From contig NC_134949.1 of NCBI RefSeq assembly GCF_965638725.1, forward strand, positions 110,466,586-110,530,585: a stretch of DNA of 64,000 nucleotides, given 5' to 3'. Made by a program: the position numbers and the translations under genes. Within the stretch, counting starts at the first letter, position 1. Each line of letters starts with the position of its first letter. This document shows, piece after piece, positions 13,477-25,468 of the stretch. The DNA is from Aptenodytes patagonicus (lineage: Eukaryota > Chordata > Aves > Sphenisciformes > Spheniscidae). The notes beneath the pieces are model-generated. The model was not told the origin of the DNA and made no database searches. It worked only from the letters and a program-made list of their open reading frames with translations.

Positions 13477-13486
13477 ATATTTAAGA
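13477..13486 (+). promoter_or_regulatory. TATA-like element of LTR copy A
   Basis: The motif CATATTTAAG follows the U3-like segment, and the same motif is present in the inverted copy. In an LTR it would place transcription start roughly 25-30 bases downstream, near 13510. Inferred from position and sequence only. Confidence 0.45.
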
Positions 13487-13779
13487 AGGGGAAAAAGTTT
13501 CTGTGCAACAGCAACTGTAGCCGGAGAGAGGAGTGAGACTATGTGGGAGAAACAGCCCTGCAGACACCAAGGTCAGTGAAGAAGGAGGGGGAGGAGGTGC
13601 TCCAGGCACCAGAGCAGAGGTTCCCCTGCAGCCCATGGTGGAGAGCATGGTAAGGCAGGCTGTCCCCCTGCAGCCCATGGACATCCACGGTGGAGCAGAT
13701 ATCCATCTGCAGCCCGTGGAGGACCCCACACCGGGGCAGGTAGATGCGCCCGAAGGAGGCTGTGACCCCATGGAAAGCC

Positions 13780-14030
13780 TGCATTGGAACAGGCTCCTGG
13801 CAGGACCTGTGATCCTGTGGAGAGAAGAGCCTGCACTGGAGCAGGTTTGGTGGCAGGACTTGTGACCCCGTGGGGGACCCACGCTGGAGCAGTCTGTTCC
13901 TGAAGGACTGCACCCCGTGGAAGGGACCCACACTGGAGCAGTTTGTGAAGAACTGCAGCCCATGGGAAGGACCCATGTTGGAGAAGTTCGTGGAGGACTG
14001 TCTGCCATGGGTGAGACCCCACACTGGAGC
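13780..14030 (+). repeat. Degenerate tandem array inside LTR copy A, about 48-bp units
   Basis: A CTGGAGCAG-like core recurs at about 13784, 13836, 13884, 13933, 13978 and 14024, giving spacings of 52, 48, 49, 45 and 46 bases. Between cores the units share CCCGTGG-like and GGACC-like words. The array is shared with copy B, which lacks one unit. Confidence 0.8.
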
Positions 14031-14248
14031 AGGGGAAGAGTGTGAGGAGTCCTCCCCCTGAGGAGGAAGGAGCGGCAGAGACAAGTTGTGATGAACTGAC
14101 TGCAACCCCCATTCCCCATTCCCCTGTGCTGCTCGGGGAGAGGAGGTAGAGAAATCGGGAGTCAAGTTGAGCCCAGGAAGAAGGGAGGGGTGGGGGGAAG
14201 GTGGTTTAAGATTTGGTTTTATTTCTCATTATCCTACTCTGGTTTGAT

Positions 14249-14260
14249 AGGTAATAAATT
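14249..14260 (+). terminator. Candidate poly(A) signal of LTR copy A
   Basis: An AATAAA motif at about 14252 lies in the AT-rich 3' part of the LTR and is followed by a T/G-containing stretch. It is retained in copy B (near 30788-30800, minus strand). Read with the TATA-like motif, it would give an unusually long R-like span of about 740 bases. Confidence 0.4.
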
Positions 14261-14443
14261 AAATTAATTCCCCCAAGTTGAGTCTGTTTTGCCTGTGATG
14301 GTAACTGGTGAATGATTTGTCCCTGTCCTTATCTCGAGCCACGAGCCTTTTGTTATATTTTCTCTTCCCTGTCCAGTTGAGGAGGGGGAGTGATGGAGCG
14401 GCTTGGTAGGCACCTGGCATCCAGACAAGGTTAACCCACAACA

Positions 14444-17400
14444 TGCAGTGAGAGAAAAAAAATCCAAAACACAAAATAATTCTGAGTCTTCATGCTACTG
14501 ACCTCCACAATCAAATTCATCTTCATTAAATAAAATCAGTGAGTATTCAAGGAACACTGCAAAACAGAGTCAAGTAGACCTATGCAATTATTCTCCTTTA
14601 AAGTTTTTTTTCTTTTCTACATTCATTGGGCTTGCTCAAACACCTTAAAATGGAGCTCTAGCAAAAATCTGAACAGACTACCTGTTTTCACGCTGTCAAG
14701 AGTTAAATGACAAGATTGGAGACCCCTCTTTTTTCTTTAAAGACTAATAAAAGATGTTTAAAAAGAAAACGTTAAAATCGGACAAACTTACTTGTTAAAT
14801 TAAGAAAGAACCCAAAAGTCTTAGTTGCCTCATCCCCAAAGGTACTGAATAAACCGGAGAAGGCAGATATTATTTTTTGTGGTCCCAAGTACATGGTTTC
14901 ACTGTGCTGTCCCATCTAGATAACCTGCTCAGGTCTTTGCTACACACATTCACTGCCTCAGCTTATGAGTGAAAAGGCAGAAAAATGCAGAAACACCTTT
15001 TTCTTTCTGATATAGAAGCTGGAGAGGGTAGGTTCCTTTTATGCCATCACAGTAGCCAGATGCACAAAAGACTGGAAAAACTGAAAAGGAGATTCAAACT
15101 TACCACTTTTAAGCAACGTTATTGAGGGCCTATATTTACCAATGCCCCAGGAATCTGTGGAGTGAAAAACAGAAGGCAGTTTAGGAGTTCAGTCTCTTGC
15201 TGCAAAAAATGGATTTAATGTTTTTTTTATCCTTTTAGCCCTATTATTCAGTGTACCAGTACAGGTTGCTTTAAAAAGTCTGTCTTTGGATATCTCTCTT
15301 ACATGAAAATAGCTATGAACAACAACAGGTTTTCAAATGGGTTTTCTCCCTACTCAATAAAATATTGTTATAAACTGTAAAAAAACCAGAATTGTCATAG
15401 AAAATATACTAAAAAAAAAAAAAAACAAAAAAACTTTTAGAAGTCAAAAAGACTGCTTTCTGAGAACATCAAGTTTATGCTCTAAGTTCCAAAAGTGTTT
15501 TTGTCACAAATATCTTTCTTTGAAAAATACTTTTATTAGCCTCAGTTTTTAATAGGAGAAAATATTTGTGAGGGTTTGTCAGTGTTCATTATATTATCTG
15601 TTCCTTTTTCATTAACATTAAAGTAGCATATACAGGTGGATTTTTTTCGCCAACCTGCACATTCTGGTCACATCCATTATTTTTCATATGGTGAGACAAA
15701 TCTCATAAGATAGAAGCAGATGGTGACAGCTTCCCAGTACTATCAAATCAAATTGAGATAGCAAAAATAAACACTGGTCCCAAGCTTAGAAACTAGGTGA
15801 ACATTCTGCCTTCTGAAAAGCTGTGCCAATTTCTTTAGAAACCATGAACAAAATAATGTTGATTAAGAAATAACCATGCATCTCCAAAAATAATTCTTAG
15901 GAGACATTAGTTTACTAGAGACATGAGACTACCTTGTACTTAATCTTCTATATCAAGATGCGTTTTGTTTCAAAAGAGTGAATATTCTCCCTCTGGTCTT
16001 TGTGTTGAGAAAGTGCTCTGATCAATGATAATTCCATGTCACCTGAGGTTCACTATTTGAAATTCGAGAACTACAGGTAATATTTGCACTGTTTCTTTAA
16101 CCTCCCTACGGAACAATAAAAATCCCTAAAATATGCAGTAAAAATATTGCTACTATATGATGAAAATCTATGTAGTAAATATCACCCAAGTTCACTGACT
16201 CACTAACAACATCAAATTCTGGTTCTGTATTTTTCTCCTTTTATTAATTTCTTTCATGTATTAATTTTTTCACCACTCAAAAAACCTTGTACCAAGGCAC
16301 ATGACAAACAACTGAAGGAGGAAAAACAAATACACTGGGAACACAATATATACATTAGATTGCATCAGCCTTAGTTATACTTCTGATTTTGAGCATAAAG
16401 TATAAGGAACAAACATTTTCATTGATTTAGGACTTGGAGCATATTTGCTAGTAGGAAAGGCTAAATTGAACTCATTTTGGTACTATGAAATAAAACTATC
16501 ACCTTCTAGGATTTCACTCTGGTAAAATCCATTTGCTTTCCTCTTTCCTCTCTTCCTGTCCACCACCATGGACCCATACAATTATATCTCTTTTGCATTT
16601 GGCCAATGCAAGTTAGCTTGTCTAATCAAAAGAGTGAGGACAACAGACTGTCTCAAAGAAATTATTACCAAACTTTTTAACATAGGTCAAGTCTCTCCTT
16701 GCTCTCCAGCCCACCCCCCTCAACTACTTTTTTTTTTTTTTAGTTAGCCCTTGTTTCCATATGTAACATTTTCATCTCAAATGATCACCTTTGGTAAATT
16801 TGTATGTAACAGAAAATTGAATATACTACCAATGGAAAAGTAGGGCAACTGATTGAAAAGCGGTACTGTTGCTATCTTGCAAAACTGTTGGTTTTGACAA
16901 AAGAATATAAATAAAAATGCCTACAACATTAGTGCTTGTATGTGACAGTTGAATAGTGAGTGGAGCAGTGGAAAAGAAAAGGTTTTATGAGAAGTAGGCT
17001 GGGACAATAACATAGCATTTGTGTGATACTGGTATCACATATTTTATAGATAGGGAGAATAACTCAGTTCAGGCAGAAATGTTTAGCAGTCCCTCTCATA
17101 TGGAATGGTCTCTTTGTTATCTTCCAGAGGGTGACTTATCCTGTAAAAAATACGTTGCACAGCCCATTATGTGTCTTGATATTCATCACAAAATAAATGT
17201 TATGACAAATTAATTTGATGAAAAGATACCATGAAAAATATCACAGCATAAATGAAAAGTGTTATGACTAACAGTGTTCATAAATTAAAAATTGTTCTCC
17301 TTAATGTAGTCAAAGGTAGTTTGTATTTTAGATTTTGATATATGCTGTACCTGACTGAAATAAGTTGTATCATCTAAACTTTAGATGGCAAAATGTTAGA

Positions 17401-20400
17401 TCACTAACAGGGTGTATGCTATGTGTGCTAACACAGGGCTGAGGGAAAGAAAGTCCTCTTGTGTTGATGAATAACGTAGTTCTTATAATTTGGTATCGCA
17501 CTTTGCAAGAGGGAATGGCAATTTTACAGTAATTCCTCTTCTCATTCAATCAAATTCTCCTGTAATTTTAAGGATGTGAGAGAAACACAAAAGGTCATTT
17601 CTTCAAGTTTGGGTCTATAATCTCATTAGAGTAATGGGGGAATTCACAGCCTGATTTACTGTTCTGTCCTGCCTGAAGAATTTGGAAAGACAGAATCACA
17701 ACAGTTTAAGCATGTCTTTTTGATTTAATTTTTTTCTCCTTTGTAATCCCAAACAGTAGAAACATAATTTTTAATAATTAGAAGTTTGTTTTTTACAACC
17801 TTAATCAATGCTGAACATATCTGCTAACTTAAAAAAAAAAGTTATAATCTATGTGGCATAGAATATTAAATGTGTTAATTTTCCTGTTGCTACTATACTT
17901 TTTCTTACCTTTATTGCATTGATTTTAAGCCATCAGAAAATATATAGCATGGATTTCCATTTACTTCCTTGTTTATGGCAAGGATCTCTTTGACATTTAA
18001 CTGCATTTCTTAGATCCCTCTTTTCACCCTTTCTCATCATTCTTCATCTTTCCCCTACATTGTCCTTTTCTCCGAGTCTTGGCTTTTTACCTGAAGGGAC
18101 ATGCTGAGGAGGATCAGTAACAATTTGGGATTCTTGCTGCCACGTCTGTCTCGAATCCATTTTCCTCATTTCTAAAACCTGAAGTTCCTTCCATGTCTTA
18201 CAGGGGTAGAACCACAACAGCATTAGCCCTGTCAGATGCTTTCCCCAACTCCAGGTTGCCTTCACATCCTCAGACACAGAGGTATTTTGCTTCGGGTGAC
18301 AAACCCATAAACCATTAATTAATCTTCAGATCTCAAAATTGAGGATTTAATATTTTTATATGATCTGAAAAGTGGTCAGGAACAATAAAATGAGGGGAGA
18401 AGAAGATTACTATATACTTCATTGGATACTTTATTGTTTTAAAAGTAAAAGCTGAGAATGTGGGGCATACACAATCAAATATTTAACAAAGGAGCTTAAA
18501 CTTCGATTTTAATATGAATTTCCACTAAGTCTTCACTACACACTATTCTGACATTTAAGTAAATTTAAATTTATTTACCACAAGATATGCAGCAACTAGA
18601 AAGCATATGTCCACTAATTTAACAATATTTCTGACAAGTTCATATTATCTCCTTCATTAGAGCAGTATTTCCGTTTCTTCCTTACAGAAATAATCTTCCA
18701 GCACTCCTTATAGCAAGGGTGTTTTGGTGCATGGACTCATCCTGCAAATGTTCACAAAGTACTAACATAACATTTCAATAGTACTAAAACCTGCTCAAGT
18801 TTACTTGCCAACTTGTGCCCCATTTGCAAGTAAAATATGCCTTCCTTCCTAATCATCTGCTGCTTTAACTGATCGTTTCCCATTCGTTTAATAATATATG
18901 CCAAGTGCCTTCCAAACATGTTTTATCCTTAGACTGTCTCATCATCATTATCTTGTATGGTAGCAGTGCCAGTCTCAAAAGAAATGAACAACATAAGGAA
19001 CTCAAATGTCTAGGTGGCAGGTCACTTTATAAAAAATACAAACTGTGAGTAGTAAGGCCTATCTGAAAAACACTAAGGAGTTTTTTAAAATGAACAAAAA
19101 TGAAAAGCAGCTGGAGAAGCATTTGGGAAATTTTGATCAATCAATGAGTGTTTTAATCATTATCTATTATTTGTGAATTGAAGGATCTGAAATATGTTAC
19201 CATAGTGATGATACTGGAAAAGTATTTGTTTCTAAAATACTAATTGGAAAATAATGGTCTTGATTCCATAGAAATAAGTGTGTATTACATCAATCAAGAA
19301 GGAATGGCTAGTTTTGAGTGTAGTGCCAAAAAGGTACAGGTATCCAAGGAAAAGAAAGAGGTATTTGTGTTTGCAAACTTTATGTGAGTCAACTTTAATT
19401 TTGTGAGTAAAAATATTGTCATTGTTATTTGAGAGAGATTTAGATAATCTAGCAACAGGACCAAAAGTTAGCACAATCTTCCCCAAATAGCTTCTGAGAC
19501 CAGTTTGTGAAAAATGTTCAAGATGTATTTGGGAGAAGAGATACTTTTAATATCCTTGGAACAGTGCAGCTGGGTAGCAGAAAATGTATGACATAATAAA
19601 AAAAAAAAAAAGATAAAAAAGATAATTAATAGAAATTAGTTCAATCATTTCAATATTTCAATCCCCTTCCCCAAGCCATACACTTTTAATACCACATGAC
19701 TCACTTCTGGGCCTAAGTGTATATTTTAAGACTGGATAGCTGTTATAAACAGTGATAAAACTTGTAATCTGGATAAGAGATTTTGGTTTTTTCCCTACAT
19801 GCCTTAATTGTGTCTGATGTATGTGGTACAGAAAAACTAGTTCTACTTTTGCACTTGAAAGTTTAAGGCAGAGGTTTTGGGGTTTTTTTATGTTTTTGTT
19901 CTTTGGAATACTGGTACTTCATTCTTGAGTATTTTTTCAGTTTTCTACTTTGGAAAATGTACGGTAGCATACAATTACTTTGGAACACTCAGAATATTCA
20001 CTACGGTAATAAGAGCTAATAATCTTGGGACAGGTAATGAACAAAGTTCAATGCTATTTCCAGAATGGACGGATCTATGCAAATTTTAAATACTACCTGC
20101 AGCACGTGTGCTCTCTCAGAATTTTATTAATAAAGACAGACAATATCTAAGCAACAAGACAAATACTAGTACTCAGAAAATGTAGTACATATAGTTCAAG
20201 ACGGAATAAGCAGTTAGCACTTAAATAGTGCTTTACAGTTTCAAATCACCTTCCTAATATCCACAGCACCAGTGTATGGTAAGTTTCTACTTACAGCCTT
20301 GACTACCAGCCTACCTTACTGAGGTGGTATCAAGACATCTGCCTGGGACTACCACGTTACTGATTAAATTATTTGTCACATTTGGGAGGTGAAGAAATAG

Positions 20401-21180
20401 TGTTTAAGAGGAACCCAAAGTAATTTGTGCCAATAAAACGTGCAATAACAATTCAGCATGTTTACAGTTTTATTTTAGAAATGTTTGTCTGCATTTCACT
20501 CATTACTGGATATCAATAACTTGATTATGCAAAGTAACAATCTGTTTTCAAGCTTCCAAAGAGACCAAGTATATCACCTGCATCTAAACTCCTTCGTGTT
20601 ATGCACTGAAACTCAAAAAACATGGAAATTTGCTTCTCAAAATGACGTTATCTCAAGAGATGTCAACATTTCCAATGTTACCCCAAAATACAATATGGTC
20701 TTACTTTTATGATTGAAAATTTATTTATTGCAAACAGAAGAAAACCTGGTAACAGAGATAAAGTAATACACTTGTAAGCTTAAAAACAAACAACAAAACA
20801 CCAATACCTCCCCTCCTCCCCAAAAAAAACCTCAAAACCCATGCACTAATTTTCTTTTCTTAGCTGTTTTTTCTTGTCAATGTTCTGTTTTGCATCTCCA
20901 TCAGTTTAATACTTTCTCAACGAGCATGCTATGATTTCTGTTGTCAACTTGCAAACTGTGTGCCCTAAGTCTGAACTAGTTGGCTTCCAAGCAGTTTTCA
21001 CAATGCCCTTTGTCTGAGTGCAGAGGACAAAAGAATGGATAGGCCATATGTAAAGGACACTTGTCCCCCTTATCTCATAGTCTTGTTACAGTGAGCAACC
21101 AAAATAAATGTTTAGATGTGAACAACTCTCAGACAGCATCGGAATTTCAAATGAGACAGAAGAGTTCATGGAGGCAAAAG
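14444..21180. other. AT-rich unique sequence, no recognisable gene
   Basis: No coding exon, RNA gene or repeat family is recognised. Several A or T homopolymers of 10-16 bases occur, for example near 15411, 16731 and 19600. Open frames are all short (under 85 codons). Confidence 0.55.
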
Positions 21181-21241
21181 TATTGAAGGCTGATGAGCAC
21201 TGTGGAAAAAAAACAGAATAGAAACTTTTTCCTCGCTACAG

Positions 21242-21385
21242 CTGGTGTGACACAAGCTGCTTCAGGATCACGGAGAGCATACTTGGAGCTCTGAGCTGCA
21301 AACTGCTCCTTGTTAGGGGAATTCGTCTTTTATAAAAGAGATTTAATTGCAGCCATCTTCAAACAAATTGAAAAATAACCAGAAG
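21242..21385 (+). other. Exon-like segment 1 (probably non-coding)
   Basis: A pyrimidine-rich acceptor ending CTACAG at 21241 is followed by 144 bases and a donor AAG|GTAAGTG at 21385/21386, close to the vertebrate consensus. All three forward frames contain a stop, so it could be a UTR exon or part of a long non-coding RNA but not an internal coding exon. A TATA-like TTTATAAAAG lies inside it at about 21329-21338, so it could instead be a promoter plus first exon ending at the same donor. No known gene is recognised. Confidence 0.25.
21329..21338 (+). promoter_or_regulatory. Possible TATA box
   Basis: TTTATAAAAG matches the TATA consensus well and lies about 47 bases before a near-consensus splice donor. 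In AT-rich DNA such motifs also arise by chance, so this is suggestive only. Confidence 0.2.
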
Positions 21386-22189
21386 GTAAGTGAAAGATTC
21401 ATTTAATAATCTCAATGAGACAGAGCCTAGAGCATCTGAAGGCCTTTAACAAGTGCTAATGATTATACCTGAGAAAATATCTGGTTCTTATTCAGAATTA
21501 TTAATTTAGGTGTAGGAGGGAGGATAAGAATTGACATGAATTTAATGTGGAGAATAAAAAAAAAACCCAGAAGTGAAACTTGCTGAGTAAAATGACTATT
21601 GTTAAAATAACTTACAGACCCAAATGTTTGCTAGTTCCTCAAGACATGAGGTACTTTGTCTTCTATGTATTTTTCAAGGAAGAAAGGTGGCTTTTCCATT
21701 GTTCCGCACACAGTTGGTTTACCAACACATTCCAACACCTTCCGGTAATTTCCCAAAAGCAGTTTTTCCTTCTGGTCTTGGAAAACATATGTGTAGAGTC
21801 CCAGATCTCTGCCATGTCAGGAAACAGTCTCAGATGAGATCTGAATCAAATATGCTCTATAGTATTCAGTATAACCTAAAATCACATTATATAGTCATAG
21901 TGCTATACTCACTGTGATATAATTAACATCTAACCTGAAAATCACACAATCACTTCTTCATCCAAAGGACCAGAGAAGCAAAGCAGGCTCACTACACAAA
22001 TGAATCAAACCATGGCTTGCTTGTGGTGGATCTTCTCCCTTCCATTCCTCAGGTCTGTGTCCTTGGATCATCTTGATATGTGGTACTTTGTTGTTGTTGG
22101 TTATAGTTATGTCACTGCCAAGACAGAATGAAATCATACATTCATTTGTCACTATCTTTTCAGTTATGGGAATTGAGCACTGATAATAC

Positions 22190-22220
<31 letters not shown>

Positions 22221-23522
22221 AAGAGGTTCAGTGTTCCTGAGTCCAATGAGTCTGTTGGCTGCAGTACCAAAGTCGGAGTTTCTTCTTTGCTACAGTTTCT
22301 TCACCACCTGAAGAAGGAAGCCTCAAACAGAACTAAAATGACCTGACCCATGCTACACTGTAAGCTTTTATTCAATTTTCAATAAACTACTACTATGAAG
22401 TCTTCTTTCAGCATTACACCTCATCCCAGCTTTTCAGACTCTTTGAATATCTGAATTTTACATTATTTTCCTCAAATATATTAGTTTGTATTTTTCTTAT
22501 TTGAAACTCATTTTCTAATTTTCTGCCTGGTTCCTTAATCTCACTCGGTCCCATTTGTATTATGCCTTTGTGCTCTCTGGTGTTCACCTAAAGTTCTAAT
22601 TTATTCTCACCTGCACATTTCATTAATGTATTTTTACTCCCACATCCACATTATTAATAAAGACGTTAAACTGAATGAATCTCTACAGAATGCTATTAAG
22701 TATTCCCCCCTGCACTCCAGATTTAATACTTTGAGCCTTTATTTTTCAGTCAGCTCTCAATCCACGTGACAATCCTCTTCTGCAAGTCATTGGGAAATAA
22801 TTTTCAGTACAATTCTGCAAGGTATTGTATCAAGCACTTTACTAGACTCCAGATAAATATATTGCATTCTCTTTATCCACTAAGTAGGTGATTGTGTCAA
22901 AAAAAAAAAAAAAGGCAAAATCTGTTTTTAGGAAATAGCCGCTGTACTTTATTACTTGATGACTGGGTTTGGGATTGGGGAAAGAATAATCTGAATTATT
23001 TTTTATAACCTTTACACCATGATTTATAGAGCACTGTTTGCAGCTTTACCCAGGATCATTTAAATTCCCCTGGCATCAGGATCTGTTTCTGCTGCTTGTA
23101 GTGTTTAGCACTAAACCCTTGCTCTCAGGATAGAATAACAGGGCAAAAGGCTCCTTCAGACCGACCCTTCTGCTGAACTATGGCGAAGCTTACAGCAGGT
23201 TCTGCTGTGAATGCTATAGCCAAGTATGCTGTGATATATCTCCCACAGACAACAAAGTCACCTTTGTGCTATCTGGAAAGCTTCCATCACGCTCTCACGT
23301 GGAAGAAGTGCCCCCGACTCAACCTTCTGACTGCAGCGTCTGGGAAGACAGCATGCCCCGTTGCTTTTGTGCTGTTTTGTTTTTGCTCTTTTCTGAGTCT
23401 GCTTTCTAACACACTTTCTTTTCTATGTTAAATTGTTTCCCTCCCTAGCAATTTTCTCCCAGCTACTTGTATTCTTTTCTAATTACTAGGCGCAATTAGA
23501 GTAATTCTACTTCTTTCTACAG
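21386..23522. other. AT-rich unique sequence between two exon-like segments
   Basis: It contains a 24-base T run at 22190-22213 and an A run near 22900. A frame at 23180-23431 (83 codons, start codon in a fair Kozak context) has no family resemblance and is not called a gene. Confidence 0.5.
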
Positions 23523-23608
23523 GTTCTGCAGTTTGACAGTGGAATCTGACTGGGACCAGATTCAGCTGTGGTTATCCATCTAGAAAACTATGTGTTTGCT
23601 TCGGGAAG
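23523..23608 (+). other. Exon-like segment 2 (probably non-coding)
   Basis: A strong acceptor (TTCTTTCTACAG, ending 23522) and a perfect-consensus donor (AAG|GTAAGT at 23608/23609) bracket 86 bases. All frames carry a stop; the longest open one ends in a TAG near 23581. It lies about 2.1 kb downstream of exon-like segment 1 on the same strand, so the two could belong to one spliced non-coding or 5'-UTR transcript. There is no direct evidence of transcription. Confidence 0.25.
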
Positions 23609-25468
23609 GTAAGTTGGAGACCTGGTGTATTTGTCTAACTGCATAAAGCAATACTCAGCACCAAAAGAATGCTGCAATCTTTCATTAGGAAATAATGCAG
23701 TGGCTGGAACGGAAAAATCACTTTTTCACTTCTTTATTTTAGATTTACGCAAAGACTGCACCAAAAATAATCAAGGGAGTCCAGCCACAAGATCAAATTT
23801 GGAATTGTCCCATAGCAAGCAAAGGCTAGGAGAAAAAACAATTTGCCTTAGAATCACTATTGGAATAGCTGCATTTAAGACTTGCTAAACTGTTCAGTTC
23901 CAAAGAGGGTATTTTGACATCCAAGCCATGTGTCCAAATGTTTCAAACCAAATAGTAAATAAATTATTAAACCTGTGTGGGCTGCTTATTTCCATTTCAA
24001 ATAAAATACAAATCAAATATGACATTTAAAACTTTTCTATAATGTCTATACAGAGTGGTAAGAAGAACACAGACTTGTAAAAGAAGCTTGTTCAGTGCTT
24101 ACAGGACTGACCTATCAATAGTGGAAGTCATTAAAAATACAGATCTTCCATATGATGATTCAGGAGAACATTTATGGCTTAAAATGTTGAAAGGTTAATA
24201 CTGACAATAAAGCTAACGGCTGTCTCAGTTTCCTCTGGCATTCATTCTCCAAATCCCTTTGGCCAGTGAAGTTATTTGTGACATACCCCCTGTTTAAGGT
24301 GTCCCTAAGATGTTTAACTTGATTATGCTTGTGTTAGACTGTGGAGATCTTGGTTTGCTGGGTTTTTTAGTAAGGTAAAGACAAGCTGGCTCTTCTGCTT
24401 CTGTCTGTAACAAAAAGGACAGTATCTGGTAAGAGTTCTGTTAGTGTTTTCAGGCCTTTATAGCTAATGAAAATTAATTTGCAATAAAGCAGTTCTTGGG
24501 TTTCTCCAGTTGAAGATTCACCCTGTTTAAAGTAAGAAAAGATTGTACATAAGGCATGAGGGAGCTCTTCTACACACTGTTGTTGGGCACATTTTCTGTG
24601 TGCGTTGTGATAATATCTTCAGAAGTTACTAAGAACATTCAGAGCTCAGCAAGGGTGGTAAGAAGCAAGCTTCACTAGCTCATCAGAGCAGAGAAAAAGA
24701 AGACCATAGAGTATATTCATGCTATACTAACTTAGATGTTCTGAATGCTCTCTGGATGAAATTCTGCTGGCACTGGAGTCAAGACAAAGTCTGGCACTTT
24801 GTTTAGGTATATAAGACTAGTGCCTAAAATACATATGGTTGTTATGGTGTCTTAATTTTTATTTTACAATGCACATAAGTTTCATATTTTAACTTCATTG
24901 TTATTTTAAAACTTATAAACATTATGATTCTTAAGAATATGCTTAGGACAAACTCTGTGTACAATTTAGCAAAACTAAGTTATGTCTTTAATTATTATCA
25001 ATTTTGAGATTTATAATAGTTTGAGGTGTGGTTTTTTGAGATAGTTGGTTTTAAGTGAACAAATTTAGAAAGCCACAACAAAGGAGCTGTATACATGGAG
25101 GCAAAGAGAAAATGTTTACCTGAGAGTTTTCCTCCTGGGTTTTGGGTTTGTTTAGTTTGGTTTCCCCCCTGCCACTCAATCATTTATCTTATATGAATCC
25201 CTACCTACATTTTGGGGTTGGATTTTCTGAAGTAAGTTAAGATTTTATCTGTTCAAACAGAAGTGCTTTCAGTGCATCCCTGAATGAAATATAAATCACT
25301 GTAGACCATCTAGCAGATGTGCCATTGGCTCCCTTAATGAAAAACTAGGTAAGTAGACAGCTGTAAGCAGAGGCACAACCTGAAATTTCCAAGACAGTTT
25401 CAAAAATAGTTCTAATCACTAAAGTTTTAGTAAGTATTCGTGCAGGTACTTAAAACACATGGTAAAGT
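23609..25468. other. AT-rich unique sequence, no recognisable gene
   Basis: Nothing recognisable. It runs up to the 5' junction of the larger CR1 copy. Confidence 0.55.

Larger units (their letters stand above)
13298..14443 (+). mobile_element. Avian ERV LTR, copy A (apparently solo)
   Basis: A GC-rich block of 1,146 bp in AT-rich surroundings. It begins TGTATTGGG and ends CCACAACA, so it has the TG...CA ends of an LTR. It is almost the same sequence as the inverted block at 30601-31691. From 5' to 3' it has a U3-like part with a TATA-like motif at about 13477-13486, a long GC-rich body with degenerate ~48-bp repeats (13780-14030), a polypurine-rich stretch, and an AATAAA signal at about 14252. 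The flanks TGCGG (13293-13297) and TGCAG (14444-14448) form a possible 5-bp target-site duplication with one mismatch. No gag, pol or env sequence lies next to it, so a solo LTR is the simplest reading. Family assignment would need a repeat library; ERVL or ERV1 fit a 5-bp duplication better than ERVK. Confidence 0.8.

Noticed and set aside
13533..13865. 110-codon plus-strand frame in LTR copy A considered as a host gene
   Set aside because: It lies wholly inside a repeated LTR. The frame is interrupted relative to copy B by the 52-bp unit difference, so it is not a conserved gene.
23180..23431. 83-codon frame with a fair Kozak start
   Set aside because: No family resemblance, low-complexity hydrophobic end, and a length expected by chance.
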